Shown here piece by piece: positions 1 through 5,800 of a stretch of DNA of 7,487 nt. Position numbers and translations under genes: made by a program. The stretch's first letter is position 1. Each line of letters opens with the position of its first letter. Origin of the DNA: Chitinophagaceae bacterium. GTDB taxonomy: Bacteria > Bacteroidota > Bacteroidia > Chitinophagales > Chitinophagaceae. The notes beneath the pieces were generated by a model that was given only the letters and a program-made list of their open reading frames with translations, did no database searches and had not been told where the DNA came from. The DNA lies in NCBI GenBank assembly GCA_025351145.1, contig JANXWM010000590.1, forward strand, positions 1 through 7,487, read 5' to 3'.

Positions 1-194
1 TAACTAAAAATTGTTTCCAGTTTACCATTGGGATAAAACCAAGTAGACATCCCACTAAGCAAGCTGTCTTTAAAATTTTTAATCACTATAATTTTCCCAT
101 TTGGATAATAATATACTTTCTGATCACAACTTTTCTGATCATCGGTTTTACAACTAAAAACTAATATTATAAAAACCAATATAACATGTTTCAT
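1..194 (-). CDS. YwqK-like (MORN-type repeat) lipoprotein, 3' end outside the window
   Basis: The minus strand reads from an ATG at 194 to the window edge without a stop, giving 64 residues. The N-terminus is a short hydrophobic segment ending in VFSC (Cys15), a plausible lipoprotein signal. The mature part contains YPNGK at about residues 30-34 and again at 54-58, 24 residues apart, the second within TWFYPNGKLE. Repeats of this kind are typical of the MORN-like 'YwqK family antitoxin' group in Bacteroidota, which are usually lipoproteins of unproven function; the antitoxin name comes from family annotation and is not shown here. An interrupted minus-strand frame ends only 19 nt upstream, so the two may have formed an operon. 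The C-terminal part, with any further repeats, lies beyond position 1. The family call is fairly sure; the function is not known. Confidence 0.7.
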   Translation of the reverse strand, partial: MKHVILVFIILVFSCKTDDQKSCDQKVYYYPNGKIIVIKNFKDSLLSGMSTWFYPNGKLETIFS

Positions 195-213
195 ATTAAA
201 CTTACTTTTTGGG

Positions 214-525
214 CTATTTATTATTGTTCTTTGAAGTATCAAGCTTTATAATTCCTTTTTCCCTTTCATTTTTACTCGGAAATTTAATTGTGTCCACTAC
301 GTTTCCATTACTGTCTGGCCAGGGACTTTGCGGGTTTAGCTATTTTGTAAAATCAATACCCGTAATTCCAAATAACTTGTTACCGTTATGCATTCTGCTC
401 TTTATTAAATCGTAATAAACAGGCAATAATAATTTATTTGTTTTTCGATAAGCCGCAAAGTACCTTGACCAATTCTTATAGCTATAAATATTCATTGCAC
501 AGGCAAGTAAAACCTGAAAGGACAT
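214..525 (-). pseudogene. Unrecognised small protein gene interrupted by one TAG stop
   Basis: On the minus strand, an ATG at 525 (or a second at 495) opens a frame that reads protein-like sequence such as YKNWSRYFAAYRKTNKLLLP and YYDLIKSRMHNGNKLFGITG. It meets TAG at 340-342, then continues in the same frame for 41 more sense codons (LNPQSPWPDSNGNVVDTIKF and onward to DTSKNNNK) before TAG at 214-216. Both parts have the hydrophilic composition of a real Bacteroidota protein, and the last stop is 19 nt from the lipoprotein start at 194. The simplest reading is a single nonsense change, for example CAG (Gln) to TAG. The frame is open upstream of 525 to at least 564, so the true start is unclear and the 5' end may also be lost. 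I do not recognise the family; a partner of the YwqK-like gene is possible. A sequencing error would restore the gene. Confidence 0.45.
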
Positions 526-555
526 AAAAAACAATTCATTAATAAAATATAAATT

Positions 556-1611
556 ATGAACCAAGTTACCATTTATATATCTGCTGTTATCATGCTTATC
601 TTTTTATCTGCCACCAATAAAGAAAATGGTGCTTCAATAATTGAGCGCAATGCAGTAATGCCTTCTGTTACCAAAGACAAACAAAATGCTTTGCATCTTG
701 TTTTTGCAAAAGGCAACCAGGTTTGGTATAAGCGATCTGATAATGGCGGCCTGTCATTTTCCAGTCCTTCGCTAATTGACAGTATCAAAAATTTGGTGGC
801 CGTTGCAGGAAGAGGGCCGCAGATAACAGCAACAAATAAGGGATTATGCATGCTGGCTATTAACAAAGAGGGTAACATCTTCGCTTACACAAAGCAGGGA
901 AATGAAAAATGGCAAAAACCCAGCAAGGTAAACGATGTAACAGATGTAGCAAAAGAAGGGTTCTTCTCATTCGCCTCTTTTAACGATAGCATATTTGCAG
1001 TTTGGCTCGACCTTAGAAATGATAGCCATAATAAAATTGCAGGTGCTTTATCTGCAGATGGCGGCAAAACATGGAGTAAAAATAAAATAGTTTACCAGTC
1101 GCCGCAAGGCACTGTTTGTGAGTGTTGCAAGCCCTCGGTTATTTTTACCGGGCAGGGCATCACTGTTATGTTCAGGAATTTTCTTGATGGCAACAGGGAT
1201 CTTTATACAACTCATTCAACTAATGGTGCGGCAAGTTTTTCAGCGGCATCTAAACTTGGCAGCGGCAACTGGAAGTTGAATGGCTGCCCAATGGATGGAG
1301 GATCTTTAAAGGAAACAGAAAATGGTGAAATAGAAACTGTATGGAGAAGAATGGATACTATTTTTTCCTGCAAATCAGGTTCATTTGAGCAAGCAGTTGG
1401 TAAAGGCAGGAATGCCGGCATGGAAATAGTCAACAATCAATTCGCTTATTCATGGATTGATGATGGAAAAATTGTTTGCCTTTTGCCAAATGGTAAAAAA
1501 GAAATTGTGGGCGAAGGTATATTACCGCAACTGCAGGCCGTAAATAAAAACACCCTGATATGTGTTTGGCAAAAGGATAATAATATTTACAGCAAGCTCA
1601 TTAACCTTTAG
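556..1611 (+). CDS. Exported sialidase-fold (BNR/Asp-box repeat) protein with CECC motif
   Basis: This encodes 351 residues. Residues 1 to about 20 (VTIYISAVIMLIFLSA) form a signal peptide, so the protein is exported. Three Asp-box-like repeats are visible: SDNGGLSF (61-68), SADGGKTW (166-173) and the degenerate STNGAASF (221-228). They mark the blades of a beta-propeller of the sialidase superfamily. Other blocks are AVWLDLRND (148-156), CECCKP (188-193), FRNFLDGNRDLY (206-217) and GCPMDGG (243-249). To my knowledge these blocks recur together in bacterial proteins annotated 'exo-alpha-sialidase' or 'sialidase family'. I see no clear catalytic set of sialidases (Arg triad, Tyr/Glu nucleophile pair), so glycosidase activity is unproven and a binding role is possible. 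Cys188, Cys190, Cys191 and Cys244 could bind a metal or form disulfides in the periplasm; this is inference. The ATG start follows an A-rich leader and no Shine-Dalgarno site is seen, as is usual in this phylum. Confidence 0.8.
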   Translation: MNQVTIYISAVIMLIFLSATNKENGASIIERNAVMPSVTKDKQNALHLVFAKGNQVWYKRSDNGGLSFSSPSLIDSIKNLVAVAGRGPQITATNKGLCMLAINKEGNIFAYTKQGNEKWQKPSKVNDVTDVAKEGFFSFASFNDSIFAVWLDLRNDSHNKIAGALSADGGKTWSKNKIVYQSPQGTVCECCKPSVIFTGQGITVMFRNFLDGNRDLYTTHSTNGAASFSAASKLGSGNWKLNGCPMDGGSLKETENGEIETVWRRMDTIFSCKSGSFEQAVGKGRNAGMEIVNNQFAYSWIDDGKIVCLLPNGKKEIVGEGILPQLQAVNKNTLICVWQKDNNIYSKLINL

Positions 1612-1660
1612 TATTTCGACCAGCAATTATCATTGCATTGATTGCCCAATAAAGTTATTA

Positions 1661-1720
1661 GTACAAGAGTGCGACGCAAGGAACGATGAATAAAGGTTTG
1701 CTGTTTGGTACAAAATATTA
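1661..1720 (+). repeat. Dispersed repeat, copy A (plus orientation)
   Basis: The copy starts with the 20-nt core GTACAAGAGTGCGACGCAAG (1661-1680), identical to the core of copy B and differing at one base from copy C. About 40 further bases end in GGTACAAAATATTA, similar to the end of copy C (GGCACAAAATATTC). Inside it, an ATG at 1686 opens a 12-codon frame, MNKGLLFGTKYY, ending at TAA 1722-1724. It lies downstream of the sialidase-fold gene and directly before the terminator hairpin. Confidence 0.8.
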
Positions 1721-1725
1721 CTAAA

Positions 1726-1762
1726 AAAAGCGGGGACCTATTTTGCAATCAGCCCCGCTTTT
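1726..1762. terminator. Bidirectional intrinsic terminator
   Basis: AAAAGCGGGG (1726-1735) pairs with CCCCGCTTTT (1753-1762) around a 17-nt loop. Read on the minus strand the stem is followed by a run of seven T, and on the plus strand by four T, so it is best suited to the minus strand. It sits 15 nt past the end of the minus-strand T9SS remnant (stop at 1778-1780) and about 115 nt past the sialidase-fold gene. It fits a shared terminator between convergent genes. Confidence 0.8.
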
Positions 1763-1777
1763 AAAAAGATATATACA

Positions 1778-1984
1778 TTAATTCACTACTAATTTTACAG
1801 GTTTGTTACCTTAAACTTTTATAAGGTAAACACCGGCAGCGGGTTTGGCCGGAAGTGTTACCTGCATTGCATCTCCCTGTGGAATAAATGTTCCGCTGTA
1901 AATTACTTTGCCAGCGGGGCTAAGCAACTGAACACTTAATTTATTCACCGCAGACGCTGTAAGTTTTAACAGTTGCAAAGAATA
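1778..1984 (-). pseudogene. Remnant of a T9SS type A C-terminal sorting domain
   Basis: The minus strand reads, from about 1984 down, a frame containing LKLTASAVNKLSVQLLSPAG, KVIYSGTFIPQGDAMQVTLP and AKPAAGVYLIKV, then TAA (1811-1813), then GNKPVKLVVN and a final TAA (1778-1780). The pattern of alternating strands, SPAGKVIYSG, GVYLIKV and a basic C-terminus ending KLVVN is that of the roughly 80-residue type A sorting domain (Por secretion system C-terminal domain) that directs proteins through the type IX secretion system and to surface attachment. Here the domain is cut off upstream by TAA at 1985-1987, has no start codon or passenger, and has the stop inside the last conserved strand. It is therefore the decayed 3' end of a secreted-protein gene. 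The terminator just downstream probably belonged to it. Its presence implies that the host has, or recently had, a T9SS. Confidence 0.85.
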
Positions 1985-2026
1985 TTATTTTAATAAAATT
2001 TTCTCATTTGTTCAAACATGCAGTAT

Positions 2027-2055
2027 GTTGAAGTAATAAACATCCTGTATATTTA
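2027..2055 (+). promoter_or_regulatory. Possible Bacteroidota-type promoter for the 126-residue protein gene
   Basis: TATATTTA (2048-2055) matches the Bacteroidota -7 element TAnnTTTG at all but the last base. GTTG (2027-2030) could be a weak -33 TTTG, but the 17-nt spacer is shorter than usual. Transcription would then start at or next to the GTG codon at 2061, giving a nearly leaderless message. This is weak evidence by eye only. Confidence 0.2.
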
Positions 2056-2060
2056 CGCCA

Positions 2061-2441
2061 GTGAAAAAAGGGGTATCAATATTACTTATGATGGTGTACA
2101 TGTTTGGTGCAACTGATGCATATCAGTTGCTCAAAATACCTGCTTTGATTAATCATTTCATCGTACACAGAACCGAAAACCCCGACATCACTTTTGCGCA
2201 GTTTTTCGAGATGCACTACAATGGAAAGATCACTATTGATGCAGATTTTGAAAAGGATATGCAACTGCCTTTTAAAACCCACGAAACCGAGTGCTGCATT
2301 AGTATTGCCACTGTTTTGCCTGCTCCGGTACAGGTTAAATTTAAAAGCTCTGAACCTGTTCCTGCTGAATACAATATCTTAAACGATGATGTTCCCATAT
2401 ACTTAATACCCGCTTCTATTTTCCAACCTCCCAGGGTATAA
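2061..2441 (+). CDS. Small exported protein of unknown function upstream of the metal-efflux genes
   Basis: This encodes 126 residues from a GTG start (reading GTG AAA AAA GGG). The GTG is preferred over the ATG at 2088 because it supplies the basic MKKG head of a signal peptide (KKGVSILLMMVYMFGATDA, residues 2-20). The mature part has LLKIPALINHF (23-33), FAQFFEMHYNG (45-55), DADFEKDMQLPFKTHETECC (60-79) and a C-terminal IFQPPRV (120-126). Short proteins with this plan (LLK.P.L..HF, F..MHY, DADYEKDM.LPFK.H, a terminal .QPP) occur in Bacteroidota, and I recall them near RND/TolC efflux genes, but no function is established. They resemble, without clearly belonging to, the 'HYC_CC_PP' small-protein family. 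His32, His36, His52, His74 and the Cys78-Cys79 pair could bind metal in the periplasm, which would suit the neighbouring heavy-metal exporter; this is inference. Confidence 0.75.
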   Translation: MKKGVSILLMMVYMFGATDAYQLLKIPALINHFIVHRTENPDITFAQFFEMHYNGKITIDADFEKDMQLPFKTHETECCISIATVLPAPVQVKFKSSEPVPAEYNILNDDVPIYLIPASIFQPPRV

Positions 2442-2499
2442 TTTCTGCTTACTTTTTTGTTGCATTCCGGCTTTAGCAAATGTTATTGGTTAACTATTT

Positions 2500-2574
2500 T
2501 GTATATGGCTATGGTACTTTTTTAGCCAGGCTTATGCCTTACTATTAAACTTTTCTTGCGTCGCACTCTTGTAC
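2500..2574 (-). repeat. Dispersed repeat, copy B (minus orientation)
   Basis: The core on the minus strand, GTACAAGAGTGCGACGCAAG (2574 down to 2555), matches copy A at 20 of 20 bases. The following sequence is more diverged: it contains AATAGTAAGG, then a small AGGC/GCCT hairpin (2528-2539), and runs to TACAAAATAG near 2500. No micro-ORF like those in copies A and C is present. The core is certain; the left end (about 2500) is a guess. Confidence 0.7.
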
Positions 2575-2749
2575 TGCAGAATTTATCTCAGCATGTGCGA
2601 AGTGGTACCCGTTTTTCAGAGTGCTCTATATGCTGATATACAAAGCCAAACCATCATAACAACCCTGTGTTAACTGCTAATTTATTTTTTAAAGTGCCTG
2701 CAAAACCGGGAATGTAATTGCATGGGAATTGCCCCATAGTATTCCGAAC

Positions 2750-2810
2750 GTACAAGTGTGCGACGCAAGTAAAGCTTCATGCATTTACTATTGTCCGGCA
2801 CAAAATATTC
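2750..2810 (+). repeat. Dispersed repeat, copy C (plus orientation), upstream of the RND gene
   Basis: The core GTACAAGTGTGCGACGCAAG (2750-2769) differs from copies A and B at one base. The tail ends in GGCACAAAATATTC, close to GGTACAAAATATTA of copy A. An ATG at 2779 in the tail begins MHLLLSGTKYSL, comparable to MNKGLLFGTKYY in copy A. This frame has no stop and runs into the RND gene, so the repeat creates an apparent 17-residue N-terminal extension. Confidence 0.8.
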
Positions 2811-2829
2811 ACTATCTAAACCAAAAAAT

Positions 2830-5800
2830 ATGCTGAATGGCATTATTAGTTTTTCTATAAAAAACAAACTTGTAATCGGGTTGTTTTTACTTGGATTAAT
2901 TGCCTGGGGCAGTTACTCAGTAACACAGTTGCCGATTGACGCGGTTCCCGATATTACCAATAACCAGGTGCTGGTTATTACATCAGCGCCAAGCCTTGGC
3001 GCACCGGATGTGGAGCGGTTTATAACTGTACCGGTAGAGCAGGCAACCCGCAATGTGCCGGGCATTATTGAACAAAGAAGTTTCTCACGTTTTGGGCTGA
3101 GCCTTGTTACCATTGTATTTAATGATAATACTGATGTTTACTGGGCAAGGCAGCAGGTGAGTGAACGGCTCGTACAGGTTCAACAACAAATTCCTGCGGG
3201 TATGGGATCACCGCAACTGGGGCCGGTAACTACGGGATTGGGAGAAATTTTTCAATACGTGGTAAAACCAAAACCCGGGTACGAAGGCAAATATGACCTT
3301 GCGGCGTTAAGAGATATACAGGACTGGATTGTGCGCAGGCAATTACTGGGTACAGAAGGAGTGGCCGATGTGAGCAGTTTTGGCGGTTTGGTAAAGCAGT
3401 ATGAAGTAGCTATCAATCCTGAAAAATTAAAAAGTTTTTCATTAACCATTGGTAACGTGTACAAGTCTTTGCAGGATAATAACCAAAACACCGGCGGTGC
3501 TTATATTGAGAAAGGACCGAACGTTTTATTCATACGCAGCGAAGGGTTGGTTAAAAACCTGGACGACATCAGTAACATTGTAGTGAAACAGGTGAATGGC
3601 GGAGTACCAGTGTTGATAAGGGACGTAGCAGATGTAAAGTTTGGCAGTGCTGTTCGCTATGGAGCCACAGTGTATAATGACGAAGGCGAAGTGGCCGGTG
3701 CGGTGGTAATGATGCTGAAAGGGGATAACAGCAGCAACGTAATTAAAAATGTAAAAGAGAAGATTACACAGATTGAAAAAACATTACCAGAGGGTATAAT
3801 GATTGAGCCCTTTCTCGACAGAACAAAAATGGTAAACAATGCCATTTCAACCGTTGAGCAAAATTTGCTTGAAGGAGCACTTATTGTAATTTTTGTACTG
3901 GTGCTTTTTTTAGGTAACCTGCGTGCAGGTTTTATTGTGGCATCTGTTATTCCGTTGGCTATGCTATTCGCTATTATTATGATGAACCTGTTTGGTGTAA
4001 GTGGTAACCTGATGAGTTTGGGGGCGCTTGACTTTGGTTTACTGGTAGATGGGGCAGTAATTATTGTGGAAGCTGTGATGCATCGGTTGAACCACAGTAA
4101 AAAACTGGGTACGACGGTTCATTTATCGCAACAGCGGATGGATGAGGAAGTTGGTGGCTCTGCAAAAAAGATGATGAACAGTGCGGCTTTTGGCCAGATC
4201 ATTATCCTGATTGTTTACCTGCCCATTCTTTCACTACAGGGTATAGAAGGCAAGATGTTTAAACCGATGGCAGAAACGGTTTCGTTTGCTATTATCGGGG
4301 CTTTTATTTTGTCGCTTACTTATGTGCCTATGATGAGTGCCTTATTCTTAAATAAAAAACTCAATCATAAGGATACTATTTCTGATAAAATGATGCGTGT
4401 GCTGGAACGTTGGTATAAACCTCTGCTAAAGAGTTCTTTAAAAATTCCGGTACTTATTGTAACAAGTGCATTTGTTGTATTTGCAGCAGTGGTTCTTATA
4501 TTAAACACGCTTGGCGGTGAATTCATTCCGCAACTGGAAGAAGGTGATTTTGCGGTAGATACGCGGTTGCTTACAGGCTCATCGCTCAGCAATACAGTGG
4601 GTACAACAGAAAAAGCCGCAAGGGTATTGCTGGATAAATTTCCTGAAATTAATAAAGTGGTTACCAAGATAGGTTCTGGCGAAATACCTACAGATCCAAT
4701 GCCACTGGAGGCGGCAGACATGATGGTGATTTTGAAACCTAAAGAAGAATGGAAAAATGCCAAATCATTCCCGGAAATGGCCAATAAAATGAGTGCCGCT
4801 TTAAAGGAGGTTCCCGGTATAGCAACAGGATTTCAATTCCCGGTTCAAATGCGGTTCAACGAGTTAATGACTGGTGCCAGGCAGGATGTGGTTTGTAAAA
4901 TTTTTGGTGATGACCTTGATACGCTGGCATTATACGCCGGTTATTTAGATAAAGTAATACAAACTGTAAAAGGTGCCAAAGACCTTTATACTGAAACAGT
5001 AACAGGCATACCTCAAATGCTCATTACCTACAACCGTGAAGCTATTGCGAGATATGGTGCCAGCATTACCGATATTAACAATACCATACAGGCTGCATAT
5101 GCAGGTGCAACCGCAGGGCTTGTGTTTGAGAATGATAAACGTTACGACCTGGTGATAAAGATGAATGAGGATAAGAAGAAAGATGTAAATCAAATCGGCG
5201 ATCTGTTGATCGGCTTGCCCAATGGCCAGCAGGTTCCGCTGAATTTACTCGCCACTGTAGAAATGAAAGATGGTCCGTACCAGATACAGCGTGAAGATGG
5301 AAGAAGAAGGATTACTATTGGTTTTAATGTGCGTGACCGGGATGTGCAAAGCATTGTAGAAGAATTGCAGGCCAAGGTTGGCAAAGACATTAAATTTCCG
5401 GCAGGGTATTATATCACTTATGGCGGCCAGTACGAAAATCTTCAAAATGCAACCAGGCGTTTAAGTATTGCACTACCTGTTGCTTTATTGCTCATTTTTC
5501 TCATCCTGTTCTTTGCGTTCAATAAGTTCAAATATTGTTTACTCATATTCTCAGCAATACCATTATCAGCCATTGGTGGTGTGCTGGCTTTATGGTTACG
5601 GGATATGCCATTCAGTATTTCAGCAGGCGTGGGCTTTATTGCTTTGTTTGGTATAGCAGTATTGAACGGTATTGTATTGATCAGCGAAATGAACAGGTTA
5701 AAACATGATGGAATGCACGATATAAAAGAAATCATTATGCACGCAACACACTCAAGATTAAGACCCGTATTAATGACGGCCGCAGTAGCGTCATTAGGGT

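Larger units (their letters stand above)
2442..2829. other. Intergenic region between the small exported protein and the RND gene
   Basis: These 388 bases hold no supported gene. They contain repeat copy B (minus) and copy C (plus), whose cores form an inverted pair about 175 nt apart. An imperfect two-stem hairpin lies at 2709-2745: an inner stem ATGGG/CCCAT at 2722-2726 and 2733-2737, and an outer stem GGAAT/ATTCC at 2709-2713 and 2741-2745, ending just before copy C. I see no convincing terminator after the gene ending at 2441 and no clear TAnnTTTG promoter for the RND gene, so co-transcription from upstream cannot be excluded. Confidence 0.6.

Noticed and set aside
209..415. Plus-strand 68-residue frame with hydrophobic sequence, TTG start
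   Set aside because: It lies antisense to a minus-strand frame that reads more like real protein, and its hydrophobicity follows from T-rich antisense DNA.
556..1611. Catalytically active sialidase
   Set aside because: Asp-box repeats show the fold only; I could not identify the arginine triad and nucleophile of true sialidases, so activity is not claimed.
2216..2479. Minus-strand open frame of about 87 codons
   Set aside because: It is antisense to the exported 126-residue protein, which has a signal peptide and family-like motifs.
1661..2810. CRISPR array
   Set aside because: The three repeat copies are hundreds of bases apart or in opposite orientation, with no regular spacers and no cas genes.
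2779..2829. Upstream ATG as the start of the RND pump
   Set aside because: It is inside repeat copy C and the extra 17 residues are hydrophilic and unlike pump N-termini; the ATG at 2830 gives the expected start.
4365..4784. Minus-strand open frame of about 139 codons
   Set aside because: It is antisense to the second periplasmic loop region of the RND gene; composition is Ser/Thr/Ile-rich without recognisable motifs.
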